DNA from: Amoebidium appalachense
Lineage: Eukaryota > Ichthyosporea
Reading direction: 5' to 3'
Length of the DNA stretch: 64,000 bases
Assembly (NCBI GenBank): GCA_963693365.1
Contig: CAVNZM010000013.1
Location: forward strand, 4,960,001 to 5,024,000
How positions within the stretch are numbered: the first letter of the stretch is position 1; each line of letters opens with the position of its first letter. The notes under the pieces were generated by a model. That model was not told where the DNA came from and searched no databases. It saw only the letters and a list, made by a program, of their open reading frames with translations. The position numbers were made by a program, and so were the translations under genes. Of the stretch, positions 20,571 through 44,217 are shown in pieces.

Positions 20571-22008
20571 AGGTCGTCTTTGGGGAAACGGAAAAGGGGC
20601 ATGTACATGTGCACCGGTGGGGGAGGCCTCTGGGGAGGGGAAGGGGGGAAGGGGGGCCGAGGGGGCCGCCAGGGGGGGGGGGGGGGGGGGGGGAGAAGGG
20701 GAGAGGGGGGAAGGATTGATTGAGTTGTCCAATATATGGCCATAGCTGCCGCCATGCAGGCCGCCATGATGTCATTGAATACTCCGAGCTTCATTCTAAC
20801 ATGTCTTCCCCTGTATTTGAATCTTGGCTCACTCTGCAATTCCCATCTAGATCTGATGGATGGTATCGGCCCTAACTGCCTAGAGTTGGATTTTTCAGTT
20901 TTCTTTTAAGAGAATTTTGGGAAAGCGGTGCATGTGTGCATATATGCACCTGCCAGCCTGGGCAGCGTGCAGCTTGCTATTAGTGAGATCTTAGTTACGA
21001 GGCAAGTCATGAAATTTCGCTAAACAACAAAGTGCGTGTTTCGACTGTGAATACCGTATTCATGCATGCGAGAGCTTTGTGCTTAGCTTTCCCTTTCCAC
21101 AAATTACTATGATTTACCTGTGAAAACCAGGTAAAATCTGAAACTGTGACCACGTGCATAACTTATGACGCCAGAAATCAATTGTAAGACTAAGAAAAGG
21201 CAAGAGGAAGAAAAACACACGGGGTGCTAAATTATTTATGGTGTAAACCCACACTTAATATTTATAAACCACACAAGTCAAAGCACCGATCGTGACTAAA
21301 CAAAGACGCGCTGAAACGGTTCTTACGCAACTGCACAAATCACATTACCTACTTAGTCTATACTGTTGTCAAGAAACACAATAGCATAGGTACACTACAA
21401 ACTTTGGTGAAATCCCCCCCCACCCCCCCCTCCCCCCCCCCCCCCCCCCCCCCCCCCACCCAACCACACACACACACACACGCAAACATACACACACACA
21501 AAAAGACCCTGTCCCCGCGGAGAGGTGTCCACAGGAGTACACACCACAAACACTTGATATACGCACAAAAAAAATAGCTCCAACATACCCACCCATTAAT
21601 AAATCGTGATTCTGACAAGGACGGGCATAGGTACGGGCTTCAGGTAGAGGAGACAAAAGGGACAGTAGCAACTCAAAACGCTACAAGTAGGGGAAATCGA
21701 TGGGATATCATGGATGGATGCAACCAAAACAGAAAAAAGAAAACCAAAAACCAAAAACCAAACTCGGGGGGTTGAAAACCTTTCGATATAACCTAGTCAG
21801 GTCTACAACACATTGGTATATCACAAGTGCCTAAGTGCACCTGTATGCAAACAGTACTTCTGAAAGACGGCTGCACGCTAAGGAGGCAAGCCCAGAGGTT
21901 GTATTGTCGTCATACTCTCCCACATGGGTGGCTGATTTTCATCCAAAGGTAAATGTCGGGCACGTGATGGGATTCACGCGTAGCTGTAGTTGATTTGATG
22001 GGAATGGC
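19269..22008. other. Intergenic region upstream of permease gene
   Basis: Between the permease start and the stop of the kinase-ankyrin gene. Contains the permease promoter candidates, a 51-G run at 20519-20569, a C run at about 21430-21457 with (CA)n, and unique sequence. Open frames here are short or made of homopolymer codons, and I do not call a gene. Confidence 0.5.
19543..19550 (-). promoter_or_regulatory. Candidate TATA box upstream of lactate permease gene
   Basis: Minus-strand TATATAAG about 275 bases upstream of the permease ATG at 19268. Between 19700 and 19900 there are several ATTGG/CCAAT motifs on both strands (for example near 19721, 19774 and 19887), consistent with a CCAAT-type promoter. 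Transcription start not shown. Confidence 0.4.
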
Positions 22009-23204
22009 TCACTGCTTTAGTTTTGCCTTCATAACAGCAACCGCTGCAGGGATGGGTTATTTGTGTTAGCCACTGATATCATGTCACGGTGTATGTCTCT
22101 GTGACTATGTTCACATGAGCAGACATCATGAGGTTTAATGGAAGCAAGAGGGGAAGAATCAGAATGGTTTAAGGAATAGGACTCCGGGGGGGGGGGGGGG
22201 GGGAAGAATCAGAATGCGTTATGGAATACGAAGTACATATTCATAACCCCCAACAAAATGTAGAGTGGAAACACAATGAGTATGCATAACAAGCAGAGAA
22301 GAGGGGGGAAGGGGGGGGGACGATAGCCATGAGCATTTTCAATGAAAGCACGAACGGGAGTACGCACCAGCCTTCAGACTCGGGTCGACCTCATAGTCCT
22401 CGGTCTTGGCCTCCACAAGATCAACAGCAGTGGCCCCATCTGTTCAAAACCCACAGAATTAACATTACTCTATTATTATGAACAAGCCCCCCCCCTCCCC
22501 CCTCCCCCCCAAAAGACACACAAACACACACACACACACACACATACACACACAACACACACACAAACTCGCCCACTACCTTACCCCCTTTCCTCCCCTA
22601 AACCCGCCCACTACCTTACCCTCTTTCCTCCCCCTCCCTAGAACAATTTCCTCTGTCCAAATGTTTGCTTCTTGTTCTGTTGACAATTCAATTCTGCTTG
22701 CGAAACTCACAAAGTGTATTCATCGACCTTCTTGCACGTACATCATCCCCCCCCCCCCTCCTCCTCCCCCCCCCACGGTTTTCTTCTGTGTTGCCTTCCT
22801 ATTCTTCGAAATCTTTTGGTCACATCAATTGCAACGACCAATGTTCAGGGTAAACGAGTAAGAGGAAACACATAATAATCCGTCCACATATCCTCCAACA
22901 CTAACACAAACACATTTACTCCAGGTGTAAACACACAAAGCCACCCCCACCCCCACCCCCACTATGACACACATGTTCATCAAACACACACGCGTATATA
23001 TTTCACTTACCAACACAAACACACACACACACACACCCACGCCCACGCCCACACCCACCCACCCACCCACACGAACACAAACACCAACACACACACACCA
23101 CACCAAGAGAAACACTTGTACACAGCCACACCAGCCACACACACGCACACACACACACACATTCCCCCCCCCCCCCCCCCCCCCCCCCTCCCCCCCCCTC
23201 CCCC

Positions 23205-23258
<54 letters not shown>

Positions 23259-24750
23259 TCGTTTTCAATGTCGACTCTTGCTCCTTTTTCCAGCAGCAAC
23301 TTGGCCACATCCGTTGCCTCCTCAATTATGGCATGGTGGAGCGGCGTGTTCCCGTCCTCGTTCTGTCCCCAGAATGTGTCAGCCAATTTTTGATTGCAAA
23401 GAAAGCAAGAAATAGGGTATGAAGATTAAAAAGGTTATTTTGAATACTGTCGAAATAATTGGTAAGTGTTTCCGATTTGGCTATGTCAAAGGGCATATCG
23501 AATATGGGTCAAAAAAAGGAAGATGTATCTGTTACGGGATGTAAAACAGTGCTAAAAGTCTGCCACCAGACTTCAATCCCATACAGGCACCTTGCATCAC
23601 ATACGGTTTCAACCTGTATCGGAAGTGAATATCAACAACCGTCTCATAACCGTCATTCATCAATATTGTGACCTGCACATTTCAAGCACTGATTTGGTGA
23701 ATTCTGCGCTGGAAACGGATAAACATCTGTTTGGGAAACGACAGCCCGAGATTGGTCAGGGACTCAGGCCGTCTAAGGGACCCATTGTATATAGCTCGTA
23801 GTATTATTATAATCAATTTAAAAAAACTGTACTGCCAAAGAGGACGTAAGGCATGACAGTGCATTCTTACCTGGTGATTGATGTTGGCTCCCTTACTCAA
23901 GAGGAATTTGGCACATTCGATACTCCCCTCGACGTTGGCTATGCACTGCACAGGAAAAGGAGAGGTTAGCCGTAGTAAGCACACGTACGTATGCACAACC
24001 ATTGCCCACACACACACACACAGGCGCACACCCATGCTCGTTCCATTTTCTCCGCATTTTCTATGAGTAGCTTTCTTTGTTTCTTTTTTTTTTTTTTGTT
24101 TCCACTCACCACAATGCTCAGTGCAGTGGCGCCGGTGCGGTGGAGCTCATCCACCTTGACAGTTCCCTTGGCAAGAATGGCTGCACGTGGTTGGATGGTG
24201 TTAGCCACATGTATACAGGAAAGCGTAAAAAGGAACAATAAAAGGGAAACTTCACGGTTGAATAAATTCAGTCAAAAGAACCCCCCCCCCCCCCCCCCCA
24301 AAAAAAAAAACCCAACAACAAAACCCTCCAAAAAAAAAAAAAAAAGACTCTCCGGCCGGGAATCGAACCCGGGTCTTCCGCGTGACAGGCGGAGATACTA
24401 ACCACTATACTACCGAAGACTTCCATGAATGATCACGAGCTCCCAAAGTGTCAAAGATGAACCCATACAGTGAACGTGAACCTAGAGCAAGAGCTTTCCC
24501 TCTCAGAACACCACATTACCTCTGCTGACACAAACACATACATACACGCACGCACGCACGCACGCACAGTGCGCAAATAACAAGTCTAAGACGTGAAGGT
24601 GCAGGGGGGAGATAAGGACGATAACTAAGTGAAGGTAGTCAAAACTAAAAATAATCGTTTTTTTCTCTTTTTTTGGTGGTGGTGGTCGGTGGGTGGGTGG
24701 TGGGTGGTTGTGTATGTGGTGATGGTGGTGGTGGTGGTGGTGGTGGTGGT

Positions 24751-24786
<36 letters not shown>

Positions 24787-26226
24787 TTGAATGCGTCAAA
24801 AAGTACGAAGTACACAAGAACAAACGGATAACACGATGCAGAATGCAAGCCATACATAAAGAGTATGCATAATAAGCAGAGCCCATCCTCAGGGGGGGCC
24901 CACGTCATCCACAGTACCCGAGTTTCGACCTATTCCCCTGGGGTATATGGCATTAGAGAACTGAAAATATGGATGAGACACCAAAGTACAAGATACAAAA
25001 CGTCACAAAAATATATATAAAAAAAAGGGGGGGGGGGGGGGGGTTATGCGACAGACGTACTTTTGAGCATTTCCAGATCCCCATTGTTTGCAGCATCGAA
25101 CCAAACGACTGGGTCTGTGAAGGAAATCTTGTGCTTTGACTGTGTGGGAGAAAGGTTGATTAGAATGAGATGCACAAAATTCGGTATGCCAGGATAGGAA
25201 CATGCACATGGTACACAAGCCAGGTATACAGCAGCATCTTCAAATGACCGCACTGGGAAAATACACCAAAACATATGCAAAGAAAACAGTTGTGTTGACG
25301 ACCAATAGATTCTACATTTATAACTCACACGTAAAACGACCGCAGTTTTTCTTTTGTAAAGGTCACATGTTTTGTAGTTGGAGACTGTCGCACACACAAG
25401 TATCTCTCTAGTTATGAGTTAAGTTAGATAATTTGTCGGTATGTACATGCTGCACGACATGTACAGAAACGAAGCCACGGCCAAAGAGGAGAAGAAGCAA
25501 ATTTCATAAAGACAGACCACAGTACCTTGCGTGCGGGTGTGCCACCGTAGGCCTGGTTGAACTTGGCGTTGGCCTCGCCATATTTGCCTTCCATATTTAG
25601 CCCACCCTGCTCCTGTGATTGGTGGAAAGTCATGTAAGCCAGCAGGCCGGTGTCCAAGTGTCTAAAAAGTAAACGCACCTGTGTTTAGATTCTGCCAAAA
25701 TAAAGCTCCATCCGGTCAAGGATTACCCCCCCCCCCCTCCTCCCCCCCCCCCCCCCCCCCCCCCCCTCTCCCCCCAAACACACACACACACAAAAGAACA
25801 TACACATGCAAATACACAAAGAGGCACAGGTGTGCATGCACACACACATATGCACACAAACGGCGTACACATGCACCCACTACCCGCCCACACCCCACAC
25901 AAAACACATAGGCAGGCAGGAAGGCAGGCAGGCAGGAAGGCAGGCACGTAGTGAGGAAGGTGCAAGAAACATACCATACAAGCATAAGCCCACGAACAAA
26001 CGAACCAGACTGCATACCCATCCGGCACAACACCACATATTCCCACATGTCCTACAATCCCCCCCCCCCCCAAACCACACACACAGCCACAAGCACACAC
26101 CTCCTCTTCCTCCTCCTCTGCTTCTGCTTTTGCCTTTGCCTCCACTGTGACCTCTGCGGGTTTTGCTCCGGCTGTCTCTTTCTTCTGCTGCTCGTTTTGA
26201 ACTTTGTCCTTTTCCCTTCTCCGTTG
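22009..26226 (-). CDS. Ankyrin-repeat C-terminal part of the kinase-ankyrin gene (8 exons)
   Basis: Exons in order: 26101-26226, 25526-25678, 25061-25139, 24110-24180, 23871-23945, 23257-23362, 22368-22439, 22009-22043. Total 239 codons including TGA. The first exon is a charged helix (QRRREKDKVQNEQQKKE, then Glu-rich). After a linker, four ankyrin-type repeats follow: AANNGDLEMLK, GATALSI, ECAKFLLSKGANINHQ, DGNTPLHHA...AKLLLEKGARVDIENE, DGATAVDLVE. Ankyrin repeats bind proteins. The first exon is internal: it is preceded on the minus strand by TACTAAC and CAG, a textbook branch site and acceptor. It is in phase with the kinase exon ending at 27054, so I treat both as one gene of about 739 residues; residues 502-739 are listed here. 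The last exon is only 35 bases and least certain. If separate, a start exon between 26230 and 27050 should exist; I see none. Confidence 0.75.
22205..22305 (+). repeat. Interspersed repeat copy, degenerate
   Basis: After a G run, reads AGAATGCGTTATGG, TACGAAGTACATA, then GAGTATGCATAACAAGCAGAG, matching the family at 24785 and 26820 with a shortened centre. In the intron between the last two ankyrin-gene exons' upstream side. Confidence 0.65.
24348..24419 (-). tRNA. trnD-GUC: tRNA-Asp (anticodon GTC)
   Basis: 72-base tRNA read on the minus strand. Acceptor TCTTCGG pairs with CCGGAGA (one G-U pair), discriminator G. The anticodon loop CTGTCAC gives GTC, and the T arm contains GGTTCGATTCC with a CCCGG/CCGGG stem; A box TAGTATAGTGG is normal. 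Minus-strand T run just downstream (plus-strand A run 24331-24345) is a pol III terminator. It lies in the intron 24181-25060 of the kinase-ankyrin gene, on the same strand as the host gene. No intron, no CCA encoded. Confidence 0.97.
24785..24945 (+). repeat. Interspersed repeat copy, nearly full length
   Basis: Starts right after a G run with TTTTGAATGCGTCA, then TACGAAGTAC, TGCAGAATGCAAGCC, GAGTATGCATAATAAGCAG, CCCATCCTCAGG and CCGAGTTTCGACC. Shares this order of blocks with 26820-27000, 16566-16690 and, inverted, 1010-1180. Confidence 0.85.
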
Positions 26227-26606
26227 CTGTAGTGCATAGTTAGTATGCCAATTAATCAACTACACATCACAAAGTGGGTAAAAACAAAGAACGGTGTGTC
26301 GTTTTGCTTGGTTATTTCACAGCCTCACAACGCCTGCATCATATCTCATTGGTCAACTACACAAACCACACTACAAAAATCCAAAAACAAAAACTGAAAA
26401 CGAAAAAAAACAAACAACGAATGGCTTTTAGTTGTGATCGGTTATTACACATGGGCACGTCTAGATAACATGCCCATTAGGCATTTTCATAACATCTGGA
26501 ATGCAAGCCCTCCCAACCGCCCATCACACACTAAGTGCATTGCAACAGTCGGGGGAGAGTGAGAAAACGAGAAAAAGCAACTGTGGGGGGGGGGGGGGGG
26601 GGGGGG

Positions 26607-26781
<175 letters not shown>

Positions 26782-26819
26782 GGGGAGGACGCGGGGGGGG
26801 GGGGGGGGGGGGGGGTGGG

Positions 26820-27000
26820 TTTGAATGCGGATCACGGTACGAAGTACGCATACACGACGAGAAGCATGGTGCAGGACACATGCAAAGGCAAACATTCAAG
26901 TATGCAACATCAGCCATGTGCACAGTATGCGTCATAAGCAGAGCCCATCCTCAGGAAGGACCAAGTCATCAATTGCGTCTGAGTTTCGACCCCTTAGCCC
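26820..27000 (+). repeat. Interspersed repeat copy, most complete
   Basis: Follows a G run. Blocks in order: TTTGAATGCGGATCACGG, TACGAAGTACGCATACACGA, AGAAGCATGGTGCAGGACAC, ATGCGTCATAAGCAGAGCCC, CCTCAGGAAGGACCAAGTCA, GAGTTTCGACCCCTTA. About 180 bp, no coding capacity, no obvious terminal inverted repeats. Confidence 0.85.
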
Positions 27001-27053
27001 GCGTATATACGACGCTCCAACTCAGACAGCAGCATCAACTGGGGGGGGATTAC

Positions 27054-37725
<10,672 letters not shown>

Positions 37726-40218
37726 TCCAGGCTTACTGCAGTTCCAAGGTGGTAAGTAAAGGTATATGTACCCCTTGAACTTTTAGATGGAAAGCATGTT
37801 GCGAGCATCAATAACCCTTGGTAATTACTATTCCGCAGATCCCTATCAAATAAAAAAAGGGGATGAGGGAGGGAGGAGGGGGAGAGGGAAGGGGGGGGAT
37901 GGGGCAGCATATAACATACCTCCGGCCGGCCACGGACGGCCCTGGAGCAGACATTCCGACGTCTGCTCACTGTTACTTATCACGAAGGCAGGTCTACGGA
38001 AGCGCAAACATCGGCTTGGTCGGACACAGGCCGACCTGAGAAACACAAACAAATAAGTTACCGCCAGAGATTACGTAGGCTTTCTTTAACAAGTAGCCCA
38101 CTGAAAATGAGGCTCAAGCTTAACGGGTGTAAAAGCCTTACCACTTTGCGAAAATACAGAGGAAGCCTTAGGGATCCATGCTTAGAACGCAAGGTAATTG
38201 CCTAACATAAACTTTGCAGATTTCTCTTTCATGGCGCCCATAAATATTGATGTGTTTGGAAGCCTACAATTACTATAGTAACTCAAACGGTAGGCTCGGT
38301 TTTTGACATCCACGGTTACTCGCCGCGCATGATGCCCCAATAAACTGGTCGGGCCTTCCCTTTTGGTATCTGCTTTCCTTCACAAAACACACTGTTAAAC
38401 ATAAATTTGCAGTTGATACAAGAGCGTGTTTTGAAATTTTTGCCTTTCTTTGATCCTTCGGGGAAGACCAGATCCACACATCAAATACTGCTACAACCGA
38501 ACGTACCAACGAACACCTGGCAGAGAATGGGTACTCTGCAAACCGTTTGCTTATAAAGTCCTGCTGAATGCGTGATGCGTACCCATAAAAAAAGGCTCCA
38601 ACAGCTAGTCTCTCTTATTTCTTCCTTCAATGCACCACGGTTGAAGGAAGTAGACTCGAGCCTGTTAGTGAAAGCTTTCTGCCTGTTCCTAGTTAGCACC
38701 GACACCCGCACCACTTGAGAAACCCTACCTAACACAAAGCTACTTAATATTCGTATATGTAAGTTCTCAAACATACAGTTGTCTAAGCCTTGTATGCACC
38801 AACTACAAATGCTGTACTATGCTCGACAAGTACCGATAATTCTCGACATATGGAAAAGAAACGAACGAAGGTTTTCTGTTTCACGTTTACGTTTGAGTTG
38901 GCTCCGGCTGTGGCGGAATGGAGCGGGTGGTGCGTCTCGCAATGCGCAAGTCTAAAACGGCTGGCAGGCGCACGTGTATGATTGGTCAATCTCAGGCGTG
39001 CAAACCTACATGTCTGAAATAGTAGATTAATAGAGTCAGACTTTTCAGCTTTTAGAAACATAAGAGGTATAGTAAATTACAAAATAAACTGAAACATTAC
39101 AGCTTTGCTAAATAAACTGTGTTTCATAAGTCTCTAAAATCTTACAAAGGTTTATAACTTGTTTCAAAACACCGCTGACAACAGGATGTTGACCAGCGTT
39201 CAACAGTGGTCACATATCACGGATTGTATTTGCTGGTTAGCTTTCTTGTTTGCACCGCATCCGTTCGGTGTGAACCAATCAAACTCGGCTCTCTCATTCA
39301 CCTTCCCGGTTGCCTAATGAGGAAGTTTATCAGGTCCATTGAGGCTCCCGGCCCCAGTTTGTTCCTATAATACACGTGTTTTCTGGGTGCGTGTGCGAAT
39401 GTGTTTATTCACGTGCACATACTTGCGCGTGCGTGTGCTGGTGCGTGTGCTGGTGCGTGTGCTTGTGAGTGCGTCATCGTACGACAAGCTGGATGGATTG
39501 TGGCGGGAATTAGAATAGGCCACATAGCATGCAGACAAAAACGTGTGTGCTGATCGTTTTGAGTAACATGGGATGGCACGAGCCAAGATCCGTAACCTGG
39601 AGAACCCTGTGGCTTCTGGTTTCCTTCTCAACCTGTATCCTCTCGCCGCATTGTATTATAGAACAACAGGAGAAACGGCACATATGGTTCACGGGATCTT
39701 GCCAGCTTGTGGAAAGCCTTATCGAACGGCAGGGTATGGGTTTGTGGCCAAGAAAGGAAGAAAAAGGCCGGAGGAAAGAGATTTAGATTGGCACAAGGGA
39801 TAAAGACGAAAGAGGGGGGGAAGGGGGGGGGAGGGGGGGAGACGAGACTTGAGCAACGGTGGCCTCAGGAGTGTGGGGGTGGAGTGCGTGGGTGGGGGTT
39901 TGTGGGGGGAGAGGGGGGGGGGGGAGGGGGGGGGGGCTGGAGGGCAGGAGGGGAGGGGAGATTGGAGGTGAGAGGGACTCGCAAACCGCACGCGTTGACA
40001 AACATGTGATTTGTGGTTCATCACAGCTTCCATTACACTCAGGATACCCAAGAGCACTTTGATGTCAAAGGGATCCGTTTCCGGTTTGGAATTGGATCCC
40101 GAAGCGGATGCGGTGGAAAGGGACAGGGTGCTTAAAGAGATCTGGAGATGTGCCTTGGTCGAGGAGAGCCTAGGAAATAGTGCGGGGTTGGGGGGAGGGG
40201 GAAGGGGGGGTGGGGTGT

Positions 40219-40253
<35 letters not shown>

Positions 40254-40292
40254 CGCTTTGCCTGCCCTACTTGTTGAAGTTCTTCACGTTGT

Positions 40293-40326
<34 letters not shown>

Positions 40327-43208
40327 GGGCCCCCCTTGAGGACCAAAAACAACCCCGAATCTTCTCTTGCTAGCTAGCTCCATACCCCCTTCCCCCCCCC
40401 CACACACACGTAACATATACACACATACCATACTCTCCCCACCCCCACCCTCCACCCCCCAACACACACACACACACACACACGTAAGCACGCTCACACA
40501 TACACACCCATAGTTAACACAAACACGCACACACACTGGTCAACACACACACGCACACTGTATACAACACACACACGCGCACACGCACACAGGTTGTGTT
40601 TGTGTGTGTGTGTGTGTGTGTAGTGTGTGTGTGTGTCAGGTTGTGTGAGTACATATGTGTATGTGTCTCAGGTTGCGCAACTTGGCTGTAAACTCAAGTC
40701 GTTACACACCAAGCAAGTTAAATAACCGCGGAGTAATACACAGTTCAACAATAGTGTTACCTCACGTTTCGTTTTTATTCTATGGATCCAAAAATCTCAC
40801 ATATACCCACATTATGGTAGTGCAAGCCAGGGAATTAGAAATGTGTGTGTGTGTGTGTGTATGATGGTGTGTGTGTGTGCGCCCGTGCGTGCGGGTGTGT
40901 TTGTGTTTGTGTGTGTGTGTGCGTGTGCGTGTGTGTGCGTGCACCTACTTTTCCTTTTGTTTTGTTTGTTTATTTATTTGTTTATTTATTTTTTTGGCGT
41001 GGGGGGGGGGGAGGGGGCGGGGGGCGGGTTACAGTGATATAGTATTGGAATCAAGGTCTGTGTAGAAACTTGCAGTCCCCCTCCCCCCTCCCTCCCTCTT
41101 CCTCTTTAGGTCATGTCTTCAACGTTGACTAGTTCTCTCTGCTCCCCCCCCCCCTCCCCCCCCCCCCCCCACGCACCCCTCCCTCCCTTTCCCTCCTTCT
41201 CCCCACCTCTCCGGTGCTTTCCTTTAACTTTAAGCAACCAACCCCCCCCCCTCCCCCTCTCTCCCCCCCTCACACACACACACGTGCATATTTTGGGCAA
41301 CACACGTGTGTGTGTCTGCAGAGGCATGTGTGTATGTTTGCGGATGTGTGTTGTTGGCAATCCCGGATGATGCTTGCACATGTATGCGTCCGGAGAAAAA
41401 GGGCAGGCGGGTGGGCGGATGGGTGGGAGGTGGGGGGGGGGGGAGGGGGGGGGGGGGGGGGCTAGCTGTTGCTGGGGGCCGGGGGCGGGGCCGGGGGAGG
41501 GGAGGGGGGAGAGAGGAAGGGTAATACACCTAATCTATCCCCCTCCGCCCACAACTCCACCGTGGAGGCGGAGGGATGGTGTTGAAAATGGGGTGGAGGG
41601 GGAGGGGGAGAGGATAGGTAGGGGGGAGGGGAAGGGAGGGAGGGTGAGGGGGGGGGGGGTAGGGACACTTGGAGTGAGAAAAAGGGAGAGAGAAAGGCTT
41701 GTGTGCCTGTTTGTTCACACATGTGTGCGAGTTTTGAACTTCTGTTTGGTGAGCCCAATCCATGTGTTTGTACGTGTGTGCAGGCTGTGTACATATGCTT
41801 GTGTGCAAGGTGTCGCAACATGTGTGCATATGTGTGTGTGTGTGTGTGCTTGTGTGTGTATGTGCATGAGTGTCTGAGCGCAATGTGTGCAATGTTCCGT
41901 CTTATCCTGCGATGCCATTTCGTTAATGTGCCTGCATTGATATGTGTGTGTGTACACATCCTGTGGTACACGTATGTGTAGGTTCATGCGATGTGCGTGC
42001 GTGGGTGCGTGCTTGCATGCGTGGGTGCGTGCGTGTGTGCGAGAGTGTGATTATTCTCTGGAGTGAAGGAAAAAAGAGGTGATGGGGTATCCAAATGCTG
42101 TAGGATTAGGGCTGAGAGCTGTGTTAGAATAATTATTGGCGAGATGTGGTGGCTTTGGGGGTGTTCTGGGGGACGAAGAGGCATAGCTATGTTTGGACGG
42201 AGTGAGCAAGACGTATATCTAGTTGTGAGTGACCCCATGGAGCGCAGAGGAAGGGGGGGAAAGGGGGGAGAGGGGGGGGGGGGGGGGGGGGGGAGGGACA
42301 ACAGGGGTGCCTGTAGTGTTTGACCTGACATTTTTTGTGATTACCAGTGAAGATAAGCTTGGCTTCAACGCCAGATTTTTGGAATCAAGTAATATGCAGA
42401 CTGCTTCCGTTCACTGATTTTCATATCTTTAAAACCGAAAAATTCAAGATACAGTCATAACAGCCGAAGTGCCTTTTGGGGTTCCTCCCAGCCCCAATAT
42501 TCGGCCTGGGGCTCTACTGCTGAATGCTTAAAGTCTACCAAATCGGACTGCATCGAAGAAAAAGAATCTTAAAAATAATACCCCCCCCCCCCCCCCCTCC
42601 TCCTCCCCCCCACCTCCCCCCCCCCAAACCCCTCCTCCCTTCCACCGCTCCCTTCCCCACTTCCCTAGCTACCTCTGCTGCATTGCTTTCTGTGCCCCAT
42701 GGGCCAATTGATCATTAAGATATACCCACCGTCTAACGCAGCTGGACTATCCTCCTTTGGTCGAAGAAAAAATGCATCTTGGGTACTTGTTTTACATAGT
42801 TAAGGTGGCCCACAGTATTTATTTTTTTTGACTATTCAGTGACCTCCACACGGCAAGGGTTTCTAAGGGTCAACCTGGGAACACCATGACACGCTGCAAT
42901 AAAACACACAGCCTTAAACAACTTCCCAAACCGAATCATTACAGCCTGTTTTGTGGCCTAAATTAATATACAACAAGCAAGCAAGCAACCTCAACTGAGA
43001 CTATAGAACTTTAACCGCATTGTTATTACAAATTATCGCCTACCTAGAGATCTTTGCTTCGATTACCGAGTTTAGGAGTCCGTGACTGAAGAAAAATGTG
43101 CCCAACAATCACCGTTTTAGCAACCAATTACCCGACATTTCTCATGCAACCCAAATTACCCACACCTCTAACCAAATGCAACCAACCCGAATTCCCTTTT
43201 AAAAATTT
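37726..43208. other. Region without a resolved gene; ambiguous candidate exons
   Basis: Between the kinase start and the protease-like gene. 38040-39360 is unique, AT-richer sequence with no microsatellites and may hold the kinase promoter. Open stretches exist at about 39568-39803 (+, begins MARAKIRNLENPVASG), 40032-40195 (open on both strands, + reads ITLRIPKSTL and DPEADAVERDRVLKEIW), 40673-40840 (+) and 42349-42416 (+, after a good acceptor, ends FNARFLESSNMQTASVH and stop). They could be exons of one + strand gene, but phases could not be joined convincingly and I recognise no domain. G, C, GT and CA tracts fill the remainder. Confidence 0.3.
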
Positions 43209-44186
43209 TTAATCTCGCTTGGGCGAATCAGCTGCCACAGATCTAGAGTTAGCGATTTGTGGGTCGCACTTAAAGATACCCAGTCTCTCCTTCCAGCTAG
43301 CCCGCCTCACAGCATTTGGATTCCCTCCCCCGGCCACTGCCATTTTTGGTAGTCCAGGCTGCAGCGCCGTTGGGTTTACGGGCGGGAGATTGTCGTCGGC
43401 AGCAACATCCATAGGGATTTCCTTCTTCTCTTCTTTAACAGCCGCGCTCTTAGTGCGAAAAAGCGAAATACAGCTCGGGCTTTTAAACTCACTTTTCTTG
43501 GTGCTGCTACTTGACGTGCTTAAAGCAATCCCCACCTCCTGCATGACGTAAAGCTCGTCGGGATTTTTCTGCGCACCGTACAGGAGCTGAAGATACAAAT
43601 GGAGCCCGGCAGCGTGCTCAAACTCAACCAAAACCGCCGCACCGGATTCGCCCTCCAAAACCGCCATACCGGACTCCTTGTTACGCGGATGGCTGTCAAA
43701 AATTACCGCCTTCCTCCCCTTCCGCCCAATCATCGTTGAGTATCCACGTGTTGTGAGAACAAAAGCCGCCAGAGTTTGTTTGCTGGTCATGAAAATGTCT
43801 CGGATGGCGCCTTCTAGGGATTTCCCGTATCCTTCTTCGGCCAAACCGCCTGCATACCACCGTTCCTTTAACACGACACCCATTTCGGGTACCTCTGTGC
43901 AGACTTCATCCACACAGGCCATTGTTGCGTCGGCACGGCGGGTGTCTTTGAGACTCAGCCACTTGTTGTGATAGTTGACACCCTCTCTGTGTGATTTAGG
44001 TTAAGCCTTGATTGTTAGTGGGGGTATGTTACAGCAGCTCGAGTGCACAGGCACATAGAAAAATATCGACCTCATCCATCCAAAACTAGTAGTTTCTTTC
44101 TTGGTCATCTATGGCATGTTCAAACTGCCCTCCCCCCCCCCCCCTTTTTTTTTTCCTTCTTGTGCATGCTGCCTTTTTTTTTTTTT

Positions 44187-44217
<31 letters not shown>

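Noticed and set aside
20465-20839. Minus-strand frame with hydrophobic IMAACMAAAMAIYW segment
   Set aside because: It soon runs into Pro codons from a C run, and no acceptor or donor gives a phase-compatible link to the permease.
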